Source of the DNA: Megalopta genalis | Taxonomy: Eukaryota > Arthropoda > Insecta > Hymenoptera > Halictidae | Reading direction: 5' to 3' | Length of the DNA: 64,000 bases | Assembly (NCBI RefSeq): GCF_051020955.1 | Contig: NW_027476500.1 | Span: 1 to 64,000 of the forward strand | Shown: positions 38,501 to 53,995 of the stretch, piece after piece | Layout: each line of letters starts with the position of its first letter | How positions within the stretch are numbered: the first letter of the stretch is position 1 | Made by a program: the position numbers and the translations under genes | The notes under the pieces: generated by a model | What the model saw: only the letters and a program-made list of their open reading frames with translations | Told to the model about the DNA's origin: nothing | Database searches by the model: none

Positions 38501-41500
38501 ATCCTTCTTCTTCGCATTGATTTGAAGCTAAATCATGTGTTTCGCATGGATTTGATGCTGAATCATGTATATCACAAGTATTTGCAGCTAAACCATTTGT
38601 TTCGCATGGATTCGTAGATAAGCCTTCTACTTCGCATCGATTTGAAGCTAAATCATGTGTTTCGCATGGATTTGAAGCTAACTCGTTTGTTTCGCATGCA
38701 GTTGAAGCTAAATCATGTATATCACAAGTGTTTGAAGCTAAATCATTTGTTTCGCATGGATTCGAAGATCACCCCTCTTCTTCGCATTGATTTGAAGATA
38801 ATCATGTTTCGCATGTATTTGAAGCTAACTCGTTTGTTTCGCATACAGTTGAAGATAAGTAATGCATATCACAAGTATTTGAAGATAAACCATTTGATTC
38901 CCATGGATTTGAAGCTCTGCATTCTTCTTCGCATTGATGTGAAGCTAAATCATGTATTTCGCATGGATTTGAAGCTAACTCGTTTGTTTCGCATGCTGTT
39001 GAAGCTAAATCATGTATATCACAAGTATTTGAATATGAACCATTTGATTAGCATGGATTCGAAGATCACCCCTCTTCTTCGCATTGATTTGAAGCTAAAT
39101 CATGTGTTTCGCATGGATTTGAAGCTAACTCGTTTGTTTCGCATGCAGTTGAAGCTAAATCATGTATATCACAAGTATTTGAAGCTAAACCATTTGTTTC
39201 GCATTGATTCGAAGATCAATCTTCCACTTCGCATTGATTTGAAGCTAAATCATGTGTTTCGCATGGATTTGAAGCTAACTCGTTTGTTTCGCATGCAGTT
39301 GATGCTGAATCATGTATATCACAAGTGTTTGAAGCTAAATCATTTGTTTCGCTTGGATTCGAAGATAATCCTTCTTCTTCGCATTGGTTTGAAGCTAAAT
39401 CATGTGTTTCGCATGGATTTGAAGCTAACTCGTTTGTTTCGCATGCAGTTGAAACTAAATCATGTATATCACAAGTGTTTGAAGCTAAATCATTTGTTTC
39501 GCATGGATTCGAAGATAACCCTTCTACTTCGCATTGATTTGAAGCTAAATCATGTATATCACAAGTATTTGAAGCTAAACCATTTGGTTCGCATTGATTC
39601 AAAGATGATTCTTCCACTTCGCATTTATTTGGAGCGAAATCATGTGTTTCGCATGGATTTAAAGCTAACTCGTATGTTTTGCATGCAGTTGAAGCTAAAT
39701 CATGTGTATCACAAGTGTTTGAAACTAAACCATTTGTTTCGCATGGATTCAAAGATAACGCTTCTACTTCGCATTGATTTGAAGCTAAATCATGTGTTGC
39801 GCATGGATTTGAAGCTAACACGTTTGTTTCGCATGCTGTTGAAGCTAAATCATGTATATCACAAGTATTTGAATCTATACAATCTGTTTCGCGTGGATCG
39901 GAGATCAGCCTTCTACTTTGCATTGATTTGAAACGAAATCATATGCTTCGCTTGGATTTGAAGCTAACTCGTTTGTTTCGCATGCTGTTGATGCTAAATC
40001 ATGTATATCACAAGTATTTGAAGCTAAACCATTTGATTAGCATGGATTCGAAGATAACCCTTCTACTTCGCATTGATTTGAAGCTAAATCATGTGTTTCG
40101 CATGGATTTGAAGCAAAGCCTTCTACTTCGCAATGATTTGGAGTTAAATCATGTGTTTCGCATGGATTTAAAGCTAACTCGTTGTTTCGCAAGCAGTTGA
40201 AGCTAAATCATGTATATCACAAGTGTTTGAAGCTAAACCATTTGATTAGCATGGATTCGAAGATCACCCCACTTCTTCGCATTGATTTGGAGATAATCAT
40301 GTGTTTCGCATGTATTTGAAGCTAACTCGATTGTTTCGCATGCTGTTGAAGCTAAATCATGTATATCACAAGTGTTTCAAGCTAAATCATTTGTTTCGCA
40401 TGAATTCGAATATAACCCTTCTACTTCGCATTGATTTGAAGCTAAATCATGTTTTTCGCATGGATTTGAAGCAAAGCCATCTACTTCGCATTGATTTGGA
40501 GTTAAATCATGTGTTTCGCGTGGATTTAAAGCTAAATCGTTGTTTCGCATGCAGTTGAAGCTAAATCATGTATATCACAAGTGTTTGAAGCTAAACCATT
40601 TGTTTCGCATGAATTCGTAGATAAGCCTTCTACTTCGCATCGATTTGAAGCTAAATCATGTGTTTCGCATGGTTTTTGAAGCTAACTCGTTTGTTTCGCA
40701 TGCAGTTGAATCTAAATCATGTGTATCACAAGTATTTGAAGCTAAACCATTTGTTTCGCATTGATTCTAAGATCATTCTTCCACTTCGCATTGATTTGAA
40801 GCTAAATCATGTGTTTCGCATGGATTTGAAGCTAACTCGTTTGTTTCGCATGCAGTTGAAGCTAAATCATGTATATCACAAGTGTTTGAAGCTAAATCAT
40901 TTGTTTCGCATGGATTCGAAGATAACCCTTCTACTTCGCATTGATTTGAAGCTAAATCATGTGTTTCGCATGGATTTGAAACTAACTCGTTTGTTTCGCA
41001 TGCTGTTGAAACTAAATCATGTATATCACAAGTATTTGAAGCTAAACCATTTGATTCCCATGGATTTGTAGCTATGCCTTCTACTTCGCATTGATTTGGA
41101 GCTAAATCATGTATTTCGCATGGATTTGAAGCTAACTCGTTTGTTTCGCATGCTGTTGAAGCTAAATCATGTATATCACAAGTATTTGAATATGAACCAT
41201 TTGATTAGCATGGATTCGAAGATCACCCCTCTTCTTCGCATTGATTTGAAGCTAAATCATGTGTTTCGCATGGATTTGAAGCTAACTCGTTTGTTTCGCA
41301 TGCAGTTGAAGCTAAATCATGTATATCACAAGTATTTGAAGCTAAACCATTTGTTTCGCATTGATTCGAAGATCAATCTTCCACTTCGCATTGATTTGAA
41401 GCTAAATCATGTGTTTCGCATGGATTTGAAGCTAACTCGTTTGTTTCGCATGCAGTTGAATCTAAATCATGTATATCACAAGTATTTGAAGCTAAACCAT

Positions 41501-43649
41501 TTGTTCCGCATTGATTCTAAGATCATTCTTCCACTTCGCATTGATTTGAAGCTAAATCATGTGTTTCGCATGGATTTGAAGCTAACTCGTTTGTTTCGCA
41601 TGCAGTTGAAGCTAAATCATGTATATCACAAGTGTTTGAAGCTAAATCATTTGTTTCGCATGGATTCGAAGATAACCCTTCTACTTCGCATTGATTTGAA
41701 GCTAAATCATGTGTTTCGCATGGATTTGAAGCTAACTCGTTTGTTTCTTATGCTGTTGAAACTAAATCATGTATATCACAAGTATTTGAAGCTAAACCAT
41801 TTGATTCCCATGGATTTGTAGCTATGCCTTCTACTTCGCATTGATTTGGAGCTAAATCATGTGTTTCGCATGGATTTACAGCTAACTCGTTTGTTTCGCA
41901 TGCAGTTGAAGCTAAATCATGTATATCACAAGTATTTGAAGCTAAACCATTTGTTTCTCATTGATTCAAAGATCATTCTTCCACTTCGCATTGATTTGAA
42001 GCTAAATCATGTGTTTCGCATGGATTTGAAGCCAACTCGTTTGTTTCGCATGCAGTTGAAGCTAAATCATGTATATCACAAGTGTTTGAAGCTAAATCAT
42101 TTGTTTCGCATGGATTCGAAGATAACCCTTCTACTTCGCATTGATTTGAAGCTAAATCATGTGTTTCGCTTGGATATGAAGCAAAGCCTTCTACTTCGCA
42201 TTGATTTGGAGTTAAATCATGTGTTTCGCATGGATTTAAAGCTAACTCGTTGTTTCGCAAGCAGTTGAAGCTAAATCATGTATAGCACAAGTGTTTGAAG
42301 CTAAACCATTTGATTTGCATGGATTCGAAGATCACCCCTCTTCTTCGCATTGATTTGAAGATAATCATGTGTTTCGCATGTATTTGAAGCTAACACGTTT
42401 GTTTCGCATACAGTTGAAGATAAGTAATGCATATCACAAGTATTTGAAGATAAACCATTTGATTCCCATGGATTTGAAGCTATGCATTCTTCTTCGCATT
42501 GATTTGAAGCTAAATCATGTATTTCGCATGGATTTGAAGCTAACTCGTTTGTTTCGCATGCTGTTGAAGCTAAATCATGTATATCACAAGTATTTGAAGC
42601 TAAACCATTTGTTTCGCATTGATTCGAAGATCATTCTTCCACTTCGCATTGATTTGAAGCTAAATCATGTGTTTCGCATGGATTTGAAGCTAACTCGTTT
42701 GTTTCGCATGCAGTTGATGCTGAATCATGTATATCACAAGTGTTTGAAGCTAACTCGTTTGTTTCGCATGCAGTTGAAGCTAAATCATGTATATCACAAG
42801 TGTTTGAAGCTAAATCATTTGTTTCGCATGGATTCGAAGATAACCCTTCTACTTCGCATGCAGTTGAAGCTAAATCATGTATATCACAAGTGTTTGAAGC
42901 TAAATCATTTGTTTCGCATGGATTCGAAGATAACCCTTCTACTTCGCATTGATTTGAAGCTAAATCATGTATATCACAAGTATTTGAAGCTAAACCATTT
43001 GGTTCGCATTGATTCAAAGATGATTTTTCCACTTCGAATTTATTTGGAGCGAAATCATGTGTTTCGCATGGATTTAAAGCTAACTCGTATGTTTTGCATG
43101 CAGTTGAAGCTAAATCATGTGTATCACAAGTGTTTGAAACTAAACCATTTGTTTCGCATGGATTCAAAGATAACCCTTCTACTTCGCATTGATTTGAAGC
43201 TAAATCATGTGTTGCGCATGGATTAGAAGCTAACTCGTTTGTTTCGCATGCAGTTGAAGATAAGTCATGCATACCACAAGTATTTGAAGATAAACCATTT
43301 TATTCACATGGATTTGAAGCTATGCCTTCTACTTCGCATTGATTTGATGTTAAATCATATGTCTCGCATGGATTTGAAGCTATCTCGTTTGTTTCGCATG
43401 CACTTGAATATAAATCAAGTATATCACAAGTATTTGAAGCTAAACCATTTGTTTTGCATGGATTCGAAGAAAATCCTTCTACTTCGCATTGATTTGAAGC
43501 TAAATCATGTGTTTCGCATGGATTTGAAGCTTACTAGTTTGTTTCGCATGCAGCTGAAGCTAAATCATGTATATCACAAGTGTTTGAAGCTAAACCATTT
43601 GTTTCGCATTGATTCAAAGATCATTCTTCCACTTCGCATTGATTTGAAG

Positions 43650-44140
43650 CTAAATCATGTGTTTCGCATGGATTTGAAGCTAACTCGTCTGTTTCGCATG
43701 CAGTTGAAGCTAAATCATGTATATCACAATTATTTGAAGCAAAACCTTTGTTTCGCATGGATTCGAACATCAGCCTTCTGCTTCGCATTGATTTGGACCT
43801 AAATCATGTGTTTCGCATGGATTTGAAGCTAACTCGTTTATTTCGCATGCACTTGAAGCTGAACCATGTATATCACAAGTATTTGAAGCTAAACCGTTTG
43901 ATTGGCATGGATTTGAAGCTAAGCCTTCTACTTCGCATTAAATTGAAGCTAAATCATGTGTTTCGCTTGGATTTGAAGCTAACACGTTTGCTTCGCATGC
44001 TGTTGAAGCTAAATCATGTATATCACAAGTGTTTGGAGCTAAACCATTTGATTAGCATGGATTCGAAGATCACCCCTCTCCTTCGCATTGATTTGAAGAT
44101 AATCATGTGTTTCGCATGGATTTGAAGCTAACTCGTTTGT
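43650..44140. repeat. 0.5-kb segment shared with 49190-49680 and partly with 45450-45840
   Basis: Offsets are 5,539 bp and 1,797 bp. All copies carry CACAATTATTTG, AAACCTTTGTTTCG, GATTGGCATGG, GCATTAAATTG and GTTTGCTTCGCATGC in order. Confidence 0.7.
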
Positions 44141-44479
44141 TTCTTATGCTGTTGAAACTAAATCATGTATATCACAAGTATTTGAAGCTAAACCATTTGA
44201 TTCCCATGGATTTGTAGCTATGCCTTCTACTTCGCATTGATTTGGAGCTAAATCATGTGTTTCGCATGGATTTACAGCTAACTCGTTTGTTTCGCATGCA
44301 GTTGAAGCTAAATCATGTATATCACAAATATTTGAGACTAAACCATTTGTTTCGCATTGATTCAAAGATCATTCTTCCACTTCCCATTGATTTGAAGCTA
44401 AATCATGTGTTTCGCATGGATTTGAAGCCAACTCGTTTGTTTCGCATGCAGTTGAAGCTAAATCATGTATAGCACAAGT

Positions 44480-45385
44480 GTTTGAAGCTAAACCATTTGA
44501 TTTGCATGGATTCGAAGATCACCCCTCTTCTTCGCATTGATTTGAAGATTATCATGTGTTTCGCATGTATTTGAAGCTAACTCGTTTGTTTCGCATTCAG
44601 TTGAAGATAAGTAATGCATATCACAAGTATTTGAAGATAAACCATTTGATTCCCATGGATTTGAAGCTATGCATTCTTCTTCGCATTGATTTGAAGCTAA
44701 ATCATGTATTTCGCATGGATTTGAAGCTAACTCGTTTGTTTCGCATGCTGTTGAAGCTAAATCATGTATATCACAAGTATTTGAATATGAACCATTTGAT
44801 TAGCATGGATTCGAAGATCACCCCTCTTCTTCGCATTGATTTGAAGCTAAATCATGTGTTTCGCATGGATTTGAAGCTAACTCGTTTGTTTCGCATGCAG
44901 TTGAAGCTAAATCATGTATATCACAAGTATTTGAAGCTAAACCATTTGTTTCGCATTGATTCGAAGATCATTCTTCCACTTCGCATTGATTTGAAGCTAA
45001 ATCATTTGTTTCGCATGGATTTGAAGCTAACTCGTTTGTTTCGCATGCAGTTGATGCTGAATCATGTATATCACAAGTGTTTGAAGCTAAATCATTTGTT
45101 TCGCATGGATTCGAAGATAATCCTTCTTCTTCGCATTGATTTGAAGCTAAATCATGTGTTTCGCATGGATTTGAAGCTAACTCGTTTGTTTCGCATGCAG
45201 TTGAAGCTAAATCATGTATATCACAAGTATTTGAAGCTAAACCATTTGTTTCGCATTGATTCGAAGATCATTCTTCCACTTCGCATTGATTTGAAGCTAA
45301 ATCATGTGTTTCGCATGGATTTGAAGCTAACTCGTTTATTTCGCATGCAGTTGATGCTGAATCATGTATATCACAAGTGTTTGAA
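44480..45385. repeat. 0.9-kb segment shared with 50317-51222
   Basis: The offset is 5,837 bp. Both copies contain GAAGATTATCATGTG, TTTGATTTGCATGG and repeated CATTGATTCGAAGATC units. Similarity ends where this copy continues with CATTGATTCAAAG and the other with CATGGATTCGAAG. Confidence 0.72.
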
Positions 45386-46429
45386 GCTAAACCATTTGTT
45401 TCGCATTGATTCAAAGATCATTCTTCCACTTCGCATTGATTTGAAGCTAAATCATGTGTTTCGCATGGATTTGAAGCTAACTCGTCTGTTTCGCATGCAG
45501 TTGAAGCTAAATCATGTATATCACAATTATTTGAAGCAAAACCTTTGTTTCGCATGGATTCGAACATCAGCCTTCTGCTTCGCATTGATTTGGACCTAAA
45601 TCATGTGTTTCGCATGGATTTGAAGCTAACTCGTTTATTTCGCATGCACTTGAAGCTGAACCATGTATATCACAAGTATTTGAAGCTAAACCGTTTGATT
45701 GGCATGGATTTGAAGCTAAGCCTTCTACTTCGCATTAAATTGAAGCTAAATCATGTGTTTCGCTTGGATTTGAAGCTAACACGTTTGCTTCGCATGCTGT
45801 TGAAGCTAAATCATGTATATCACAAGTGTTTGAAGCTAAACCATTTGTTTCGCATGGATTCGAAGACAACCCTTCTACTTCGCATCGGTTTGAAGCTAAA
45901 TCATGTGTTTCGCATGGATTTAAAGCAAAGCCTTCTACTTCGCATTGATTTGGAGTTGAATCATGTGTTTCGCATGGGTTTAAAGCTAACTCGTTGTTTC
46001 GCATGCAGTTGAAGCTAAATCATGTATAACACAAGTATTTGAAGCTAAACCATTTGTTTCGCATTGATTCAAAGATCATTCTTCCACTTCGCATTGATTT
46101 GAAGCTAAATCATGTGTTTCGCATGGATTTGAAGCTAACTCGTTTGTTTCGCATGCTGTTGATGCTAAGTCATGTATATCACAAGTGTTTGAAGCTAAAC
46201 CATTTGTTTCGCATGGATTCGAACATAAGCCTTCTGCTTCGCATTGATTTGATGTTAAATCATATGCTTCGCATGGATTTGAAGATAACTCGTTTGTTTC
46301 GCATGCTGTTGAAGCTAAATCAAGTATATCACAAGTATTTGAAGCAAAACCATTTGATTCGAACGGATTTGATGATAACCCTTCTAGTTCGCATTGATTT
46401 GAATTTAAATCATGTGTTTCGCATGGATT

Positions 46430-48150
46430 TAAAGCTAACTCGTTGTTTCGCATGCAGTTGAAGCTAAATCATGTATAACACAAGTGTTTGAAGCTAAACC
46501 ATTTGTTTCGCATGGATTCAAAGATAACCCTTCTACTTCGCATTGATTTGAAGCTAAATCATATGTTGCGCATGGATTTGAAGCTAACTCGTTTGTTTCG
46601 CATGCAGTTGAAGCTAAATCATGTATATCACAAGTGTTTGAAGCTAAATCATTTGTTTCGCATGGATTCGAAGATAACCCTTCTACTTCGCATTGATTTG
46701 AAGCTAAATCATGTGTTTCGCATGGATTTGAAGCAAAGCCTTCTACTTCGCAATGATTTGGAGTTAAATCATGTGTTTCGCATGGATTTAAAGCTAACTC
46801 GTTGTTTCGCAAGCAGTTGAAGCTAAATCATGTATATCACAAGTGTTTGAAGCTAAACCATTTGATTAGCATGGATTCGAAGATCACCCCTCTTCTTCGC
46901 ATTGATTTGAAGATAATCATGTGTTTCGCATGTATTTGAAGCTAACTCGTTTGTTTCGCATGCAGTTGAAGATAAGTAATGCATATCACAAGTATTTGAA
47001 GATAAACCATTTGATTCCCATGGATTTGAAGCTATGCATTCTTCTTCGCATTGATTTGAAACTAAATCATGTATTTCGCATGGATTTGAAGCTAACTCGA
47101 TTGTTTCGCATGCTGTTGAAGCTAAATCATGTATATCACAAGTGTTTGAAGCTAAATCATTTGTTTCGTATGAATTCGAAGATAACCCTTCTACTTCGCA
47201 TTGATTTGAAGCTAAATCATGTTTTTCGCATGGATTTGAAGCAAAGCCTTCTACTTCGCATTGATTTGGAGTTAAATCATGTGTTTCGCGTGGATTTAAA
47301 GCTAAATCGTTGTTTCGCATGCAGTTGAAGCTAAATCATGTATATCACAAGTGTTTGAAGCTAAACCATTTGTTTCGCATGGATTCGTAGATAAGCCTTC
47401 TACTTCGCGTCGATTTGAAGCTAAATCATGTGTTTCGCATGGATTTAAAGCTAACTCGTTGTTTCGCATGCAGTTGAAGCTAAATCATGTATAACACAAG
47501 TGTTTGAAGCTAAACCATTTGTTTCGCATGGATTCAAAGATAACCCTTCTACTTCGCATTGATTTGAAGCTAAATCATATGTTGCGCATGGATTTGAAGC
47601 TAACTCGTTTGTTTCGCATGCAGTTGAAGCTAAATCATGTATATCACAAGTGTTTGAAGCTAAATCATTTGATTAGCATGGATTCGAAGATCACCCCTCT
47701 TCTTCGCATTGATTTGAAGATATTCATGTGTTTCGCATGTATTTGAAGCTAACTCGTTTGTTTCGCATGCAGTTGAAGATAAGTAATGCATATCACAAGT
47801 ATTTGAAGATAAACCATTTGATTCCCATGGATTTGAAGCTATGCATTCTTCTTCGCATTGATTTGAAACTAAATCATGTATTTCGCATGGATTTGCAGCT
47901 AACTCGATTGTTTCGCATGCTGTTGAAGCTAAATCATGTATATCACAAGTGTTTGAAGCTAAATCATTTGTTTCGTATGAATTCGAAGATAACCCTTCTA
48001 CTTCGCATTGATTTGAAGCTAAATCATGTTTTTCGCATGGATTTGAAGCAAAGCCTTCTACTTCGCATTGATTTGGAGTTAAATCATGTGTTTCGCGTGG
48101 ATTTAAAGCTAAATCGTTGTTTCGCATGCAGTTGAAGCTAAATCATGTAT
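46430..48150. repeat. 1.0-kb tandem duplication with a 210-bp internal loss
   Basis: Copy 1 (about 46430-47340) aligns to copy 2 (from about 47445) at an offset of 1,017 bp, then 807 bp. Copy 2 therefore lacks 210 bp, exactly seven 30-bp subunits. Both share GTATAACACAAG, GTTGCGCATGG, TTCGTATGAATTCG and TTCGCGTGGATTTAAAG. Confidence 0.7.
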
Positions 48151-51100
48151 ATCACAAGTGTTTGAAGCTAAATCATTTGTTTCGCATGGATTCGAAGATA
48201 ACCCTTCTACTTCGCATTGATTTGAAGCTAAATCATGTATATCACAAGTATTTGAAGCTAAACCATTTGTTTCGCATTGATTCAAAGATCATTCTTCCAC
48301 TTCGCATTGATTTGAAGCTAAATCATGTGTTTCGCTTGGATTTGAGGCTAGCTTCTTTGTTTCGCATGCAGTTGAAGCTAAATCATGTATATCACAATTT
48401 GTTTGAAGCTAAATCATTTGTTTTACATGGATTCGAAGGTAATCCTTCTACTTCGCATTGATTTGAAGCTAAATCATGTGTTTCGCTTGGATTTGAGGCT
48501 AGCTTCTTTGTTTCGCATGCAGCTGAAGCTAAATCATGTATATCACAAGTGTTTGAAGCTAAACCATTTGTTTTGCATGGATTCGAAGATAATCGTTCTA
48601 CTTCGCATTGATTTGAAGCTAAATCATGTGTTTCGCATGGATTTGAAGCTAACTCGTCTGTTTCGCATGCAGTTGAAGCTATATCATGTATATCACAAGT
48701 ATTTGAAGCAAAACCTTTGTTTCGCATGGATTCGAACATCAGCCTTCTGCTTCGCATTGATTTGGACCTAAATCATGTGTTTCGCATGGATTTGATGCTG
48801 AATCATGTATATCACAAGTATTTGCAGCTAAACCATTTGTTTCGCATGGATTCGTATATAAGCCTTCTACTTCGCATCGATTTGAAGCTAAATCATGTGT
48901 TTCGCATGGTTTTTGAAGCTAACTCGTTTGTTTCGCATGCAGTTGAAGCTAAATCATGTATATCACAAGTGTTTGAAGCTAAACCATTTGTTTCGCATGG
49001 ATTCGAAGATAACCCTTCTACTTCGCATTGATTTGAAGCTAAATCATGTGTTGCGCATGGATTAGAAGCTAACTCGTTTGTTTCGCTTGCTGTTGAAGCT
49101 AAATCATGTATATCACAAGTATTTGAATATGAACCATTTGATTAGCATGGATTCGAAGATCACCACTCTTCTTCGCATTGATTTGAAGCTAAATCATGTG
49201 TTTCGCATGGATTTGAAGCTAACTCGTCTGTTTCGCATGCAGTTGAAGCTAAATCATGTATATCACAATTATTTGAAGCAAAACCTTTGTTTCGCATGGA
49301 TTCGAACATCAGCCTTCTGCTTCGCATTGATTTGGACCTAAATCATGTGTTTCGCATGGATTTGAAGCTAACTCGTTTATTTCGCATGCACTTGAAGCTG
49401 AACCATGTATATCACAAGTATTTGAAGCTAAACCGTTTGATTGGCATGGATTTGAAGCTAAGCCTTCTACTTCGCATTAAATTGAAGCTAAATCATGTGT
49501 TTCGCTTGGATTTGAAGCTAACACGTTTGCTTCGCATGCTGTTGAAGCTAAATCATGTATATCACAAGTGTTTGGAGCTAAACCATTTGATTAGCATGGA
49601 TTCGAAGATCACCCCTCTCCTTCGCATTGATTTGAAGATAATCATGTGTTTCGCATGGATTTGAAGCTAACTCGTTTGTTTCGCATGCAGTTGAAGATAA
49701 GTAATGCATATCACAAGTATTTGAAGTTAAACCATTTGATTCCCATGGATTTGAAGCTATGCCTTCTACTTCGCATTGATTTGGTGCTAAATCACGTGTT
49801 TCGCATGGATTTAAAGCTAACTCGTTGTTTCGCATGCAGTTGAAGCTAAGTCATGTATATCACAAGTGTTTGAAGCTAAACCATTTGTTTCGCATGGATT
49901 CGAACATAAGCCTTCTGCTTCGCATTGATTTGATGTTAAATCATATGCTACGCATGGATTTGAAGATAACTCGTTTGTTTCGCATGCTGTTGAAGCTAAA
50001 TCAAGTATATCACAAGTATTTGAAGCAAAACCATTTGATTCGAACGGATTTGATGATAACCCTTCTAGTTCGCATTGATTTGAATTTAAATCATGTGTTT
50101 CGCATGGATTTAAAGCTAACTCGTTGTTTCGCATGCAGTTGAAGCTAAATCATGTATAACACAAGTGTTTGAAGCTAAACCATTTGTTTCGCATGGATTC
50201 GAAGATAACCCTTCTACTTCGCATTGATTTGAAGCTAAATCATGTGTTTCGCATGGATTTGAAGCTAACTCGTTTGTTTCTTATGCTGTTGAAACTAAAT
50301 CATGTATATCACAAGTATTTGAAGCTAAACCATTTGATTTGCATGGATTCGAAGATCACCCCTCTTCTTCGCATTGATTTGAAGATTATCATGTGTTTCG
50401 CATGTATTTGAAGCTAACTCGTTTGTTTCGCATACAGTTGAAGATAAGTAATGCATATCACAAGTATTTGAAGATAAACCATTTGATTCCCATGGATTTG
50501 AAGCTATGCATTCTTCTTCGCATTGATTTGAAGCTAAATCATGTATTTCGCATGGATTTGAAGCTAACTCGTTTGTTTCGCATGCTGTTGAAGCTAAATC
50601 ATGTATATCACAAGTATTTGAATATGAACCATTTGATTAGCATGGATTCGAAGATCACCCCTCTTCTTCGCATTGATTTGAAGCTAAATCATGTGTTTCG
50701 CATGGATTTGAAGCTAACTCGTTTGTTTCGCATGCAGTTGAAGCTAAATCATGTATATCACAAGTATTTGAAGCTAAACCATTTGTTTCGCATTGATTCG
50801 AAGATCATTCTTCCACTTCGCATTGATTTGAAGCTAAATCATGTGTTTCGCATGGATTTGAAGCTAACTCGTTTGTTTCGCATGCAGTTGATGCTGAATC
50901 ATGTATATCACAAGTGTTTGAAGCTAAATCATTTGTTTCGCATGGATTCGAAGATAATCCTTCTTCTTCGCATTGATTTGAAGCTAAATCATGTGTTTCG
51001 CATGGATTTGAAGCTAACTCGTTTGTTTCGCATGCAGTTGAAGCTAAATCATGTATATCACAAGTATTTGAAGCTAAACCATTTGTTTCGCATTGATTCG

Positions 51101-53995
51101 AAGATCATTCTTCCACTTCGCATTGATTTGAAGCTAAATCATGTGTTTCGCATGGATTTGAAGCTAACTCGTTTGTTTCGCATGCAGTTGATGCTGAATC
51201 ATGTATATCACAAGTGTTTGAAGCTAAACCATTTGTTTCGCATGGATTCGAAGATAACCCTTCTACTTCGCATTGGTTTGAAGCTAAATCATTTGTTTCG
51301 CATGGATTTGAAGCTAACTCGTTTGTTTCGCATGCTGTTGAAACTAAATCATGTATATCACAAGTATTTGAAGCTAAACCATTTGTTTCGCATGGATTCG
51401 AACATCAGCCTTCTGCTTCGCATTGATTTGATGTTAAATCATATGTTTCGCATGGATTTGAAGCTAACTCGTTTGTTTCGCATGCTGTTGATGCGAAATC
51501 AAGTATATCACAAGTATTTGAAGCAAAACCATTTGATTCGCACGGATTTGATGATAACCCATCTAGTTCGCATTGATTTGAATTTAAATCATGTGCTTCG
51601 CGTGGATTTGAAGCTAACTCGTTTGTTTCGCATGCAGTTGAAGATAAGTCATGCATACCACAAGTATTTGAAGATAAACCATTTTATTCACATGGATTTG
51701 AAGCTATGCCTTCTACTTCTCATTGATTTGATGTTAAATCATATGTCTCGCATGGATTTGAAGCTATCTCGTTTGTTTCGCATGCACTTGAATATAAATC
51801 AAGTATATCACAAGTATTTGAAGCTAAACCTTTGTTTCGCATGGATTCGAAGATAATCCTTCTACTTCGCATTGATTTGAAGCTAAATCATGTGTTTCGC
51901 ATGGATTTGAAGCTTACTAGTTTGTTTCGCATGCAGCTGAAGCTAAATCATGTATATCACAAGTGTTTGAAGCTAAACCATTTGTTTCGCATTGATTCAA
52001 AGATCATTCTTCCACTTCGCATTGATTTGAAGCTAAATCATGTGTTTCGCATTGATTTGAAGCTAAATCATGTGTTGCGCATGGATTAGAAGCTAACTCG
52101 TTTGTTTCGCTTGCTGTTGAAGCTAAATCATGTATATCACATGTATTTGAATATGAACCATTTGATTAGCATGGATTCGAAGATCACCCCTCTTCTTCGC
52201 ATTGATTTGAAGCTAAATCATGTGTTTCGCATGGATTTGAAGCTAACTCGTTTGTTTCGCATGCAGTTGAAGCTAAATCATTTATATCACAAGTGTTTGA
52301 AGCTAAACCATTTGTTTCGCATGGATTCGTAGATAAGCCTTCTACTTCGCGTCGATTTGAAGCTAAATCATGTGTTTCGCATGGTTTTTGAAGCTAACTC
52401 GTTTGTTTCGCATGCTGTTGAAGCTAAATCATGTCTATCACAAGTGTTTGAAGCTAAACCATTTGTTTCGCATGGATTCGAAGATAATCCTGCTTCTTCG
52501 CATTGGTTTGAAGCTAAATCATGTGTTTCGAATGGATTTGAAGCTAACTCGTTTGTTTCGCATGCAGTTGAAGCTAAATCATGTATATCACAAGTGTTTG
52601 AAGCTAAATCATTTGTTTCGCATGGATTCGAAGATAACCTTTCTACTTCGCATTGATTTGAAGCTAAATCATGTGTTTGGCATGGATTTGAAGCTAACTC
52701 GTCTGTTTCGCATGCAGTTGAAGCTAAATCATGTATATCACAAGTGATTGAAGCTAAACCATTTGTTTCGCATGGATTCGAAGATAACCCTTCTACTTCG
52801 CATTGATTTGAAGCTAAATCATGTGTTGCGCATGGATTAGAAGCTAACTCGTTTGTTTCGCTTGCTGTTGAAGCTAAATCATGTATATCACAAGTATTTG
52901 AATATGAACCATTTGATTAGCATGGATTCGAAGATCACCCCTCTTCTTCGCATTGATTTGAAGCTAAATCATGTGTTTCGCATGGATTTGAAGCTAACTC
53001 GTTTGTTTCGCATGCAGTTGAAGCTTAATCATGTATATCACAAGTATTTGAAGCTAAACCATTTGTTTCGCATTGATTCAAAGATCATTCTTCCACTTCG
53101 CATTGATTTAAAGCTAAATCATGTGTTTCGCATGGATTTGAAGCTAACTCGTTTGTTTCGCATGCAGTTGAAGCTAAATCATGTATATCACAAGTGTTTG
53201 AAGCTAAATCATTTGTTTCGCATGGATTCGAAGATAACCCTTCTACTTCGCATTGATTTGAAGCTAAATCATCTGTTTCGCATGGATTTGAAGCTAACTC
53301 GTTTGTTTCGCATGCTGTTGAAACTAAATCATGTATATCACAAGTATTTGAAGCTAAACCATTTGATTCCCATGGATTTGTAGCTATGCCTTCTACTTCG
53401 CATTGATTTGGAGCTAAATCATGTGTTTCGCATGGATTTACAGCTAACTCGTTTGTTTCGCATGCTGTTGAAGCTAAATCATGTATATCACAAGTATTTG
53501 AATCTATACAGTCTGTTTCGTCTGGATCGGAGATCAGCCTTCTACTTCGCATTGATTTGAAACGAAATCATATGCTTCGCTTGGATTTGAAGCTAACTCG
53601 TTTGTTTCGCATGCTGTTGATGCTAAATCATGTATATCACAAGTATTTGAAGCTAAACCATTTGATTCCCATGGATTTGAAGCTATGCCTTCTACTTCGC
53701 ATTGATTTGGAGCTAAATCATGTGTTTCGCATGGATTTGAAGCTAACTCGTTTGTTTCGCTTGCTGTTGAAGCTAAATCATGTATATCACAAGTATTTGA
53801 ATATGAACCATTTGATTAGCATGGATTCGAAGATCACCCCTCTTCTTCGCATTGATTTGAAGCTAAATCATGTGGTCCGCATGGATTTGAAGCTAACTCG
53901 TTTGTTTCGCATGCAGTTGAAGCTAAATCATGTATATCACAAGTATTTGAAGCTAAACCATTTGTTTCGCATTGATTCAAAGATCATTCTTCCAC